NCBI GenBank assembly: GCA_015832175.1
Contig: WJXW01000012.1
Coordinates: 1,136,001-1,200,000 of the forward strand
Length of the DNA: 64,000 bases
Source: Paraphaeosphaeria minitans
Taxonomy: Eukaryota > Ascomycota > Dothideomycetes > Pleosporales > Didymosphaeriaceae
Reading direction: 5' to 3'
Position numbers and translations under genes: made by a program. The notes beneath the pieces are model-generated. The model was not told where the DNA came from, ran no database searches, and saw nothing but the letters and a program-made list of their open reading frames with translations. Position 1 is the first letter of the stretch. Each line of letters starts with the position of its first letter. Shown here piece by piece: positions 33,279 through 43,947 of the stretch.

Positions 33279-34334
33279 ATGGGCGGACTTCCTCTTCCAA
33301 ACGACAACCCGAGCGACCGCGAGCGCAAGGCTGTCCGCGACTCTCCCGAGCGGGGCACCAAGAGGATAAGTCAGTCGCCCACCCGTCACAAACCGACGTA
33401 GCCGTTGGTCTGCAACCGCACCATGCTTCTTCCACCACCGTCCTGCACCCCACCGCGTCATCCGGCATTCAACCTGCCGAGCATTCAACCTGCTAACATG
33501 ATGCTTCAACCAGGGACGCAGTCGCTGCCCCCGCCCGACCTGCCCAAGCTTGTCGCCGAGCAACACCAGCCCATCCCCAGCGGCGACACAGACACGCAGC
33601 GCCTGATTGTCGTGCTGTGCAGCGCCACCCTTGAGACATACAAGGCCTCGCACGGCGTCGGCCGCGGCGGCGCCGGCCGTGAAGACAAGTTCAACTTGCT
33701 CAACAGCGATGATCACATCGGCGTCATGCGCAAGATGGGCCGCGACATCAGCGAGGCCCGCCCCGACATCACCCACCAGGTAAACCGCCGACGCGAAAAC
33801 GCTTCAAACCTTCGCCGCCCACGCGACGCGACGCGCCAGTACTAACAGCCTGTGTAGTGCCTGCTCACCCTGCTCGATTCGCCCATCAACAAGGCGGGCA
33901 AGCTGCAAATCTACATCCAGACCGCTCGCGGCGTGCTCATCGAAGTAAACCCCACCGTGCGCATCCCGCGTACTTTCAAGCGCTTTGCTGGTCTTATGGT
34001 CCAGCTGCTGCATCGCCATCAGATCCGCTCTACCACGTCCAACGAGAAGCTCATCCAGGTCATCAAGAACCCCATCACCGACCACCTCCCGCCCAATTGC
34101 CGCAAGGTCACCCTCAGCTTCGACTCGGAAGTCGTGCGCGTGCGCGACTACATCCAGGGCCTACATACCGACGAGAGCATTGCCGTCTTCATCGGTGCCA
34201 TGGCCAAGGGAAGTGACGACTTCGCCGACCAGATCAAGGACGACAGCATTGCCATCAGCCAGTTCAACCTCAGTGCCAGCGTTGCCTGCAGCAAATTCTG
34301 CCACGCTGCCGAGGACGTATGGGGCATCATCTAA
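33279..34334 (+). CDS. NEP1: 18S rRNA pseudouridine N1-methyltransferase Nep1/Emg1
   Basis: Three exons, 33279-33369, 33514-33779 and 33858-34334, 277 residues. Intron 1 (144 bp) has a GTCAGT donor and TGCTAAC branch site and joins KRI to RTQSLPPPD in frame; intron 2 (78 bp) joins THQ to CLLTLLDSP, the exact family junction. Conserved blocks: [58 protein letters not shown] and [11 protein letters not shown]. Nep1 is a SPOUT-fold enzyme of the nucleolus that methylates N1 of one pseudouridine in 18S rRNA (1191 in yeast) and is needed for 40S assembly. The N-terminal 35 residues are variable and charged. The family match is clear along the whole length. Confidence 0.93.
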
Positions 34335-35712
34335 CCGGACTAGCGCTTGACCGTGCCGTAGCGTAGCCGACACGCCGCTACCATTAATTGCCGATTCGAG
34401 GAAGGGGAGACATCGAAAGCATCGAAATCCAGGAGTGATTCAGGTTGCGGGACGCGCTCACGCCGACATCACAACATGGACGCGTGGGCGCCGTCACCGC
34501 TGTGTTTTTGAGCGTCGTCTGAGTTTTCTTTTACAACAAAACAATACTCCGACTCAACGTCCAAAAAATACTCATAACGAGTCCCGCGGAGCACTCAACG
34601 TGCTCCGCCTCTCCTGTGTTTCTTTTGTTACCTTGTGCAGAGAAGATGCGCCAAAAGTAGGTCCCAGTACCTGGGGTACGCGTGTAATGTCTTGTTTGGT
34701 CAGAAGCTGCAAATAGTTGTTCGATAGATACCGGGAGCGACGTGCGGTACTGCGTGAGCTGTATCGACGTCTGCTTCTACATGCCCCGCGAATGCAAAAG
34801 GTCGCATCTCATCTACGACAGCGCCCTTTCGGTCATTGTCTAGTTTGACAGGTTCGATGCTTACGAGGCACAGGGACACGGTGGGGGCGGCAGCGCGTGC
34901 GGCGGGAGAGCAGCACGCATGCCAGGGATGCCACCCGTTCGACGTCTTCTAGCGGCCTCTAGGGAGATCGAAGAAGCGCTCTGGCATCACGCCCGGCGAC
35001 AGTCCTGCCTCAGCAATCGGTAGCTGGTATCACACCCGTCGACAGTCCTGCCCCAGCAATCGGTAGCTGGCATGCACGCCGTCGATTGCATCGCTGGGGG
35101 GCTGTGCTTGGTCTTGATCTGGTGCTCGGGTGGTATTTTTTCCATGTCATTTTGCGGCACCTGCACTGTCCCGTCGTCATATCACTTTATACATCACTCC
35201 TGCAGCGCGGGGACAAGTGGCCCGGTGGTGCATACGTATTGCTGGCTGTCAACGGCAACCTGTGAGATGGTCCAGATCCATCTAGCGTCTGGTTCTGCTC
35301 GAGTCACGATATGAGGCGGGAGAGGCAGCGGATGCGGGCCGAAAGAGCATCCAATCGCTTTGCTCGCTTGTGCTACAGAATTAGCTGCAGGCCGTGGACA
35401 TGTGGCAGCACGAGGGCACGACTTGACCACGGAGTCCTTGGAAGCCAACGACATCAGTGGGGCGTACTCAGACCGGCCTTCCCGCAAGCGTATGGACGCC
35501 TCGCCAATTATTCCACCATGGATCGAAGGGCTCATACCGCTCATGGGTTGGATATAAACCTGTGGTGTTACCTCATCTACACTCCCTACACTCTGTCACA
35601 CGTCTCGTACCCACCCTAGCATTTTGCGACTTTGCGACTTTGCTGTGCCTATAACACAGCAGCCCGTTTGTTATAATCACTTTCGTTTCGCCCTTGACCG
35701 CCTACCTGGAGA
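34335..35712. other. Intergenic, 1.4 kb
   Basis: 3' flank of NEP1 and promoter of the VOC-repeat gene. Holds a 43-bp tandem repeat (34981-35090). No gene seen. Confidence 0.5.
34981..35090. repeat. 43-bp tandem repeat, 2.5 copies
   Basis: CTGGCATCAC at 34981, CTGGTATCAC at 35024 and CTGGCATGCAC at 35067 are 43 bp apart; each full unit contains CGACAGTCCTGCC followed by CAGCAATCGGTAG. Differences are mostly C/T transitions. Confidence 0.85.
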
Positions 35713-38019
35713 ATGCCCGTCTCTCACATTGGCCTTACTGTTTCGCACCTACCAACTTCGTGTTCATTCTTTCTATCGGCTCTACAGCCTCTTCGATACC
35801 GCTATATCGGACAGCAAGGCAACCAGATTGGCCTCGGCATCAACAACGCCGATTTCTTCCTGTGCCAAGAAACGCCGGGGTAAGGAACCCTTAACGATCA
35901 TCCGGAGTACCTACACTAACAAGACCACAGCGTAAAAGCCGGCGCAGCGCACATTGCCTTCACCGCTCATAGCAGGGCTGCCGTCCGAGACTTCTACGCC
36001 GCTGCTCTGACCGCTGGCGGTCGGTCTAACGGCGCACCAGCCTCCCGTAGTGACGAGGACGGCCACTTCAACGCTGCGATCCTAGACCTCGACGGCAACA
36101 GCATCGAAGTCGTGTTCAGGAATGGACCCGACTTCAGGGATGACGGGACTGTCATCGAGCATAGTAGAGTCATTAGGTATCGAAGAACCGTGACAGAAAG
36201 CTTCTACGACGACAGAAGTGTCGTCAGTAGTCGATCTACTCAGTCGTTATCGAGACAGGCATCCGCACCTGTTGCTCCCTCAGTTGCACCTTCGGCAGCA
36301 TCGAAAGCACCCAGTGTCGCGCGAAGCGTCTCCGAACCTGCCATACCCCAAGCGCCTGCGGCTTCGGATGGCGGCAACAATGGCGGCAACAATGGCGGTG
36401 GAGCCTCCAAACATATCATCGGTGCCCTCCTCGGAGCTGCTGCTGGCGCAGCAGTCGCTTACGCAATGGTTGCCAGCGAACGAGACAGCGCAAAGAAGGA
36501 GAAAGATTTCGAGGCATTCAAAACGGCCAAAGCGGCCATGGCATCGGTAGCCCAGTTCGCTCAGGGCAGCGGACAGCCAAAGCTACCCCAGCAGGACCCA
36601 CAACCCGCCTACGACACCAAGCAACTACCACCTGTACACCGCAACATCGGCGACAGTGACTCTCAGTACTCGTCGCCGCGGGCTCGCAGCGTACGTGCCA
36701 TCGAAGCCGCTCCTAGTGATCACGGCCCACTGTACACGAGAGCACCCACACAGATCAGCGTGTCTAGACAGCTCGAGTATGCTCCGGCGCAGTCGATTGC
36801 ACCTTCCAGGGTGTCCAAATATGCTCCGGCTTCTTCAGTAGCACCGTCCAAAGTGTCCGAATATGTTCCGGCTGCTTCAGTAGCGCCATCTAGGGTGTCC
36901 GAATATGTCCCGGCTGCTTCAGTAGCATCATCCAGGGTGTCCGAATATGTCCCGGCTGCTTCAGTAGCATCATCCAGGGTGTCCGAATATGTCCCGGCTG
37001 CTTCAGTGGCACCATCCAAGGCAGCCTCCCGGTCGCCCGAGCCTAGAGCTATCGAATACGTCCCAGCTGCCTCAGTCGCGCCTTCCAAAGCACCCTCAAG
37101 AGCGGCCGAACTCCGGGCTATCGAGTATGATCCAGCTGCTTCGGTCGCGCCGTCCAGACTCAGTCATCGATCGAAGACGAGCCCTGAGCTGACAACTGCG
37201 GAGAAGGCCAGGAGCACCGTGTCCCGAGCTCAGAGTGCAGCGCCGAGCTCTTTCATCTCGACCTTTGTCCCGGATGAATTTGAGCGTCGCGATACTGACG
37301 GTGTTAGCGTGGCTTCGCACCGCTCCAGCAAGTCGAAGAAGTCCAGCCATTCGAAACATCGTAGTGGTAGTAGAACTAGAGCGCATTCGCCAACGCCATC
37401 CAACGCACCCTCGGATGCTCCATCGAAGGCTCAATCGAGGATGGGATCTGTCATAGGCAGCATCCTCGGCCGCGGCGGCGACAATAAGTCCATCGTCAGC
37501 AATCCTTTCCGCGATGAATACGAAATCGACGACTACACCGATGACGATGACGCCTACACAATCGCCCCCTCGGACAGCATCTCCCAGGTCTCGTCTTCGC
37601 CCTCGCGCCGCAAGCACCGCTCGCATCGCTCCTCTAGGGACAAGGACGAGCATTCCGTGGCCGGCTCCTCGGTCAGCAAAGGCAGCCGTTCCTCCAAGCA
37701 CTCGTCCAAGTCGCACAAATCTCGTTCGTCCCACAGCTCGCACTATCACACTGCCGAAGAGGAGTTCCGGAATAGTGTGGTCAGCGAGCCCAGTGACGCC
37801 AGCACGATCAAGCCTAAGACTTCAAGGCATCCGGAGCGGAAAGATAGCGCGACTGATTACGATGAAATGTTCGATCGCGTGCAGTATGGAAGCGGCAATG
37901 TGCCTGTTAGGGGTATCACGCCGAGTATGATCAAGGGAGGTGATCCTGAGGAGGGAAAGAGCAAGAGCGTGATGGGGTATAAGATGGCGCAGAGGTTGAG
38001 AGCTTTCGAGGGGAGGTAG
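35713..38019 (+). CDS. VOC-domain protein with Ser-rich repeat C terminus
   Basis: Two exons, 35713-35879 and 35931-38019, 751 residues; the 51-bp intron has GTAAGG, CTAAC and CAG signals. Residues 1-118 look like a vicinal oxygen chelate (glyoxalase/bleomycin-resistance) domain: MPVSHIGLTVSHLPTSCSFF, then GAAHIAFTAHSRAAVRDFY and GHFNAAILDLDGNSIEVVF. After that come a Ser/Ala/Pro-rich region, a Gly/Asn run, and a 20-residue Ala/Gly-rich hydrophobic segment (217-236), which could be a membrane or glycine-zipper helix. Residues about 337-467 hold eight copies of a YVPAASVAPS motif. The C terminus is rich in Ser, Lys, Arg and His with SRSSHKS-like runs and acidic patches. VOC domains bind metals or small ligands, so a ligand-sensing or enzymatic head on a disordered tail is possible. 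No named family is recognised. Confidence 0.82.
36772..37165 (+). repeat. Coding minisatellite, YVPAASVAPS repeats x8
   Basis: Eight units start with Y(A/V/D)PA: five are 14 residues (42 bp) long, then two of 23 residues that add SRSPEPRAIE or SRAAELRAIE, then a last shorter unit. The third to fifth units are nearly identical at DNA level, pointing to recent expansion within the frame. Confidence 0.9.
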
Positions 38020-38199
38020 AGTCCGTAGGCTTTGCGGTTTTGTGCGGCATTGATTAGCATGGCTTTGCATTTTGCCTTTGGGTAACGGCTGATCACTTTA
38101 AAGAAGCATGATGATGTATGGTAATGAGAGCATAAGACATAGAAACTGGACATGGGGAACGGCGTCGGTCTTTGGGAAATGATACTTGCCTTGGAACTC

Positions 38200-39214
38200 T
38201 CACATCGATGTTGAATGGTAGCTCGAACTCACCCCTCCGCACTTCTCGCAAGGGATCGAGACCCCGTCTCGACATGTCTTGCATTTCTTGCAATGCCACG
38301 TCCTCCAGTCGTCGCAACTACCGCAAACCCTGCAATGACTCGTACACGTGCTCTCCACCCAGCCATCATACTGAAGACACAGCGAGAACCAGTACCCCAT
38401 TCCGTAACTTTCCCCGTCACCAAGCAGATCTCGGTCTTCGGTGAACGCGAAGCGCACCAGACGCATCGCCTGCTCCGGCGTGGCCCCTCCAGCCTCTTTC
38501 ACCGCGTCCTGGAACGCGCACAGCCCCTCGTTCCATTCGGCGGACTCGGCGAAGGAATGGGATTTGGTAACAACCTCATACAGATGCGTGTAGTCCAGCT
38601 CTGCAACGGGCAGGGCGTCCAGCTTCGCACTCGGATTGGCCAAGGACCGAGCCCAGTTGCGGCGGGGGGGCTTCTTGCCCTCCCTGCGCGCAGCATACCA
38701 GCTTGCGAAACACGCAGTCGGGCGGGGCTCGACGCTGCCCTCGAGCGCGCCGAAGAGCCGTGCTTTGGTGGCGGCGTCCCAGATGTTGTGGCACGTTGCG
38801 CTGGCGGCGCAGGCGCAGGATGGCGTGCAGGAGATGCCCCAGAGGGCGCAGCAGGGCTTCGCGCGGCCGCGGCGCCGGCCTGCGCACGAGTCTTTGCAGG
38901 CGCAGGGTCCTATGTTGTCGGGCGCGCTGGAGGCTCCGAACTGGGGGCGTTTGCGGTCAGCAGGGTCATGAAGGTCCTTCGGGGGGAGCGGGGGCGCGAC
39001 GTACGTCTTCTGTCACGGGCGCGTCGGGGCGGTATCTGAACTCGTCCTCCGTCGAGGCCCTGGAGATCTGGGGGCCATCCAAGAAATCGGGGTAGTCTGC
39101 GATATCGTTGTATGAGGGTCCGTCTGCGAGATCGTCGTATGAGTCTGAAGATATGACGATGGGATTGGTAGCTGAGGAGGGCTCCTCCACGCTGCGTTTG
39201 CGATTGTGGGACAT
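38200..39214 (-). CDS. Cys-rich protein, function unknown
   Basis: Two exons, 39214-39005 and 38940-38200, 316 residues; the 64-bp intron (GTACGT...GCTGAC...CCCCAG) joins TED to FGASSAP. The start at 39214 is the first ATG; a Pro-coding GGT/GGA repeat lies just upstream in the leader. The N terminus is acidic and holds PIVISSDSYDD, which fits a SUMO-interacting motif. Residues about 80-125 are Cys-dense (CACKDSC, CCALWGISC, CACAASATC). The C-terminal 45 residues form a second Cys block (CTSHCRVCGSCDDW, HCKKCKTC, CEKCGG) that could fold as a zinc ribbon. The middle part is an ordinary helical-looking domain. A GTGAGT sequence near the end could be a donor for another intron; I ended at the in-frame stop at 38200. 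No family name is recognised. Confidence 0.7.
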
Positions 39215-40089
39215 TGTTGCGGGCGGCGGAGGTGGTGGTGGTGGTGGAGGCAAAGTGGTTGCAAGGAGCGCGAATTTTCCAGCCTTATTAGGAGTACCTA
39301 CCTATGCCCAGCATGGCGCGGGTTGCCGCGAAGTAAACCCAAGGAATATATCCAAGCCGCATCCCGCCCCCGGCAAGGTGGAAGCTAACAAACACTTCGC
39401 AGAGTCGCGCACCTTTGCTACAATCGAGTGGCGATCTTTCCTGTAATTCTAGCTCTTTTTTTCGTTTTCAAACATGGTCGCTATGAACGGTGAGAGATGA
39501 GTCCTATACCTACTCATCAAAACCCCCCCGCAGACGACTGGGTTCTTGGTCTGCTGTCGCAGTATCGTTTGCTAACAGTCATGTCCTTAATCGTCGTTAA
39601 TGAGATGCAGGATACGTTTGATAGGTAGCTCTACTTAGACTTTTCTTTTCGAGGTCAGTCAGTACGTACCAGAGTTGTCTGTAATGCAGGCATTCTGAGC
39701 ACCGTCCTCTCTTGGATAAAGGCAAAGATGAACCTGCGAATGAAGATGTTATTATTGCATCGGATATATATTGGATAAGGACTGCCAGTTCCCCGAAGTG
39801 CTACTTCCGGACATGATGTAAACATGTTCGTAACATGTTATAGAGACGTTGAGGTTGTGGTTGCCATTTGGACTAGCGGGTGTTTAGCGCGTGTTTGGCG
39901 CGTATTTGGCGCGTTGTTGTGTCTTCCCTCCGACCTTCTCCACCTCACTACCTTGACCTTACAGTTCTCAACTTCACGCCTGTGAGCAACCGCGTGAGGT
40001 TTACGAGATCCAACAGTCCGAAGCGACATTCGTGTCGCTTTGAACGGGCGAATTGAGAACGTCGCATCGGTTGATTACCAGCACTAACC
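39215..40089. other. Intergenic, 0.9 kb
   Basis: Divergent promoters of the Cys-rich gene and the F-box-like gene. A GGT/GGA triplet tract (39225-39250) lies next to the Cys-rich gene. No gene seen. Confidence 0.5.
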
Positions 40090-40277
40090 ATGGCCGACTT
40101 ACATCCAAATCAGCTCATAGTTCAGTCCACCACAGACGAGACCCTGGCAATCCCTAAGCAGGATACAAAAGCTGCAACCAAGCCGGAGGAACTCGCGTTG
40201 CTTATTCATCCGCCATCGAGGGTCAGCAGCTACTTCTCGACGCCCTGAATAATGATGTCCTCGCTATCATTGTCGAC

Positions 40278-41618
40278 ATGTTGTTCGACATGGACGAGCT
40301 GAATGGCCAGTACATCTACCTGCACACTAATCCAGGTCCCTACTTTCGCACTCATCGAAGTGTACTCAACCTATCTGTGGCCAACAAGCGACTCCGTTCT
40401 GTGTGCATTGGAAATCTGTTCAGAGACATTCACAGGTGCTCATCGACGATGGGACAACTCAATCGGCAGCTGAAGGACATTGAGCCGAACTCGCAAATCC
40501 TCTCGAGTACCCGGTGAGCGCATCGTCAGCCACAATGCCTTTTCCGCAGGACCTGCACGAGACTAACGAATGAGGCACGCGCATTCCTGGTCAAGGCTAA
40601 TAACGTAATTAGGACATGTGAGGATGTGACATCCTCTAGACAGGATTATATTCCATACAAAACTCGTTTGCCGAAGGTCCTCCCGATGATGCCATTTTTG
40701 AAGGAGCTATCTGTCACACGTGAGTGTTCGACAGCCAAGATGCTCAAGTGACCATCTCCACGGTTATTAACCGGCACTGTAGATCGCAAGCATGTTGATT
40801 TCTCTACGCTAGAGAGAACGTTCTCCAAGGCCGATGTCACTCTTCCTACCGTCGTTGGACTGCGCATTCAGTGCCCTGGTGACTGGTGGTTCCTCGTCGA
40901 AGCCTGCCCCAATACGGAGATTCTGGTCCTGCGAGATAATCTTTACCACGAGGGGCTGATGGAGAAGGTACAACAACTCGAAAACTTGCTACGCCTGGAA
41001 TTGTACGACAAGTGCTGGGATGAAGGAGACATCGAGTATCTCCAAAAACAGCTTCCCTACCTCGAGAGCCTAGCTCTCAAAGGTGGTATCGGTAACCAGG
41101 ATGTCCTTGTCAGTAGTTCCGCTTTTTTCACGTTGTGGTCTTAATACTGATTTCCTGCAGCCATGGGTAAAACAATTCTGCGGATTTTCTTTGCGTGAGT
41201 AAATCCGAATCAGATTGCCCAGGGCGCGTGGACTAAGAGCACATACTCGAACGCAGTGCAGACTCTAGCCATGACCCTTGACGATCGTGAAGAGTGGCGT
41301 CGGGAGAGTGTTTTCTCCGACGACAGCGACGTTGCGAATAGCATTGTCAGGCGACGGTTCCGTGGCGGATCTGGTATCGATCAATATCTTGTGGCCATGA
41401 CTTATTTCGACAGTTGTCCTGCTCTGGAGAGTCTGTGGCTGATCGAACGTGGAATAACAGTCAGCCCCTGGACTGCGGTAAGGCAGTCCGACGGCAAGGT
41501 ATCTTCTTTGCAAAACGATTATCACGACCCCGGAATGCCGGGGGAAGGTTGGCAATGGTTTCGACTGCGACGGCTTCCCTCTGGTACTCAGCTTCCCCGG
41601 CGAAATCACTTCGTGTGA
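40278..41618 (+). CDS. F-box/LRR-like protein, possibly a decaying copy
   Basis: Five exons, 40278-40513, 40550-40719, 40783-41108, 41161-41194 and 41257-41618, 375 residues from the ATG at 40278. Leu-rich repeats of the type seen in fungal F-box proteins are visible (MPFLKELSV, NTEILVLRDNLYHEG, LENLLRLELYDKCW, LPYLESLALKG). The last three introns are normal (63, 52 and 62 bp). Two oddities suggest damage. The peptide just upstream in the same frame (DALNNDVLAIIVD) looks like the true N-terminal F-box-like helix but has no ATG; an ATG at 40090 opens a plausible start in another frame, so a frameshift lies near 40200. The first gap, 40514-40549, is only 36 bp, divisible by three and containing a TGA, so it may be a premature stop rather than an intron. 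Confidence 0.5.
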
Positions 41619-42173
41619 CGAAAAACATGATCCTCCCAACTATGGAAGGACACTTCCTGCTGAACGGGAAGCACATAAGGCACGGGTAAGACCACCTAAA
41701 GCTGAAATTTTCATTCGTTGATCGTCGATGTAGCGTGCCGAGAAGGAATGGTACGCAACGCGGTGGATGAAATGGGACCATGACGATCGGTGTTGATTCG
41801 TCTCTCTGAAGCGTGGAACACGGATGAGCTGCAATGCAGATTGTCGCCGATGCTGTCGTGCACAGCGAAGTGGAGCAGAAGATTACGATCAGTCGCAACG
41901 GACTCGGCGGATCAAGGGTGCTCCAGAGATGAGATGATAACACGGTATCAAGTCCAGGGTTGACATCATACCTCGAGGCAACATCGGTTATGGAGCAGCA
42001 CATGGACAAAGTCACTTGTGTCTTGTTGAATCCAAAGATTTGAAGAGCAAACTTTACGCTCTGTCCTTACCAGAATTTTGTATAGCATGGTACACCAATC
42101 AGAGGGATATCTCGAACTCAATTCCAAACCGCACAATCCAGAACGCCTTGCAAACTTTTGCCATGCCCAGAGG
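41619..42173. other. Intergenic, 0.55 kb
   Basis: Between convergent genes. A second reading frame stays open to 41689 beyond the F-box-like gene and may be its true, shifted C terminus. Confidence 0.4.
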
Positions 42174-43947
42174 TTACCTCCCCCCAACCTGTCTCTTGGG
42201 CACCGGCCTGATCCAGCTCACCGCAAGGTTAACCCCAATCGTCACAACCCCAATGATCCAGAACACCTGCCCGTACGCCTTCCCGTTGTACCTGAAGATA
42301 ATGGCAAACACAATGCCCCCAAGATTCCCCGTCGCGCCCGTGAAGCCGCTGACCATGCCGTTCGCATGCGGATGCACATGCGGCACCAGCCCGTAGTTGG
42401 CCCCGTTGCCCCCCTCGAGGAAGAAGGCCATGGCCGCCACAAGCCCAAACATGGTCGCCTGGCTCTTGCCGTCCAGCACGCCGATGGCGACGAGCAAGAC
42501 CCCGGCCAGGACGCCGTAGACGTGCAGCACGGCCTTCCTCGCCCACGGGCTGCCGGCGCGGCGGTAGGCGCGGTCCGACACGAAGCCGCCGAGCGGGCGG
42601 GTGACGCCGTTGAGCAGGCCGAACAGGGCGGCCCAGCTGCCCGTCTGCTGGAGGCCGAGCGCGGGGAAGCGGTGCGTGTAGTAGTTGCCGAGGATGCTGT
42701 TGATGGCGAGCTCGGCGCCGAAGGTGCAGAAGTAGCAGGCGGCGAGGACGAGCGTCTGCGCGCTGAACATGACGCGCAGCATGTTGGAGGCCGAAGGGGC
42801 TTGGATGATTTCGCCGCGAGCCGTGTCGATCTTGGCGAGGGGCGTGGCTTGCGATTCCGTGTCGGGCGTCTTTTCCTCGTCCGATGTGGGCGTGCCGGGC
42901 ATGTCTTTGTCGGGGTGCGGCGCGTCGGTGATGCTGCCGTGGATGTCGACTGCGGTGGCAGAGTGCGTGTCTTGCACGGCGGCAGCGCGGGTGCTCCAGG
43001 GGCCGGTGGGCGTGTCCTCGCAGAGGAGGAGGAGGCAGGTGGCGACGAAGACGATGAGGATGCCCGGGACGACGAAAGAGATGCGCCACGCTTTGTGCGG
43101 GGCGATGTGTTGTCGGTGGACGAGCGAGTTGTACACTGCGGGCATGACGAAGTATGTTATGCCGCCGCCGAGGTTGCCTAGGCCGCCGGTGAGGGCGTTG
43201 GCGGTTCCTGCGTGGAGAGTCAGTGTGCTGGTCTTTGGGGGGGTAAGGGGGGAGCTGCGTGTTGACATACCGACCACGTTCTTGTCGAAGAAGCCTGTAG
43301 TCCATACTTGACAGGGGACAAAGCTACCGCCCAATATACCGATGAAGAAACGCAGTGCATAGAGACCGCTGACGTTGGTGACACACCCGGCCAGGAAAGT
43401 CGGCACCGCGCCTGCAAGAAGACATGCCGCAAAAGTGAGTCGGGGTCCGAATTTATCGCAGCAAGGCCCAGCGATAAGTCTGACAATCAATCTGGTACTG
43501 TGTAAGCTACGGATACGCTGGATGTACAGTACGGAACCTACGTAGCAGTCAAAGCAATAATATTGGAGTTCGCGACTTGATAGCTCTTCATGCCAATGTC
43601 ACCAGCAATGACATCAGCGAGAAGTGGAGGAAAGGCTGCATATCCAAGTCAGCATCATCCTCTCATATCGTCGAAAGAGGCAGGGGTTAATAGGTAAGGC
43701 TGGGGAAGAGATAAGGCATATGCAGGCTGATGTCAACTTACCATACCATGACCAGAAGGCAATCATGAAGCCGAACCTACGTGCTGGGTAAGCAAATGCA
43801 AAATACTTATTATCTGAATGCTTACCATGAGAAGAAGAAAACGCGTCCATAGCGGTCCGTAAAGGGGTTCAAGAAAGGTATTGAGCGCGCTTTTTTGTTT
43901 ATAGGGTTGATCTTTGGATGGGCCCAGAAGAGCGAGAGTCGGGCCAT
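42174..43947 (-). CDS. Nitrate/nitrite transporter, NNP family (CrnA/NrtA type)
   Basis: Five exons, 43947-43826, 43776-43742, 43635-43542, 43491-43271 and 43207-42174, 501 residues; the second exon is only 35 bp. All joins keep frame and yield the family order: [91 protein letters not shown], and the two nitrate-signature segments [14 protein letters not shown] and [15 protein letters not shown]. It would have 12 membrane helices and a large cytosolic loop between helices 6 and 7, as in Aspergillus CrnA. It is a plasma-membrane proton-nitrate symporter, normally induced by nitrate and repressed by ammonium through AreA and NirA. Nitrate and nitrite reductase genes are not beside it in this window, unlike the Aspergillus cluster. 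Confidence 0.93.

Noticed and set aside
42078..43181. Long open frame (367 codons) on the plus strand opposite the nitrate transporter
   Set aside because: It is the antisense of a well-supported gene; high G+C at third codon positions opens the reverse frame. The peptide is low-complexity and Arg/His/Gly-rich.
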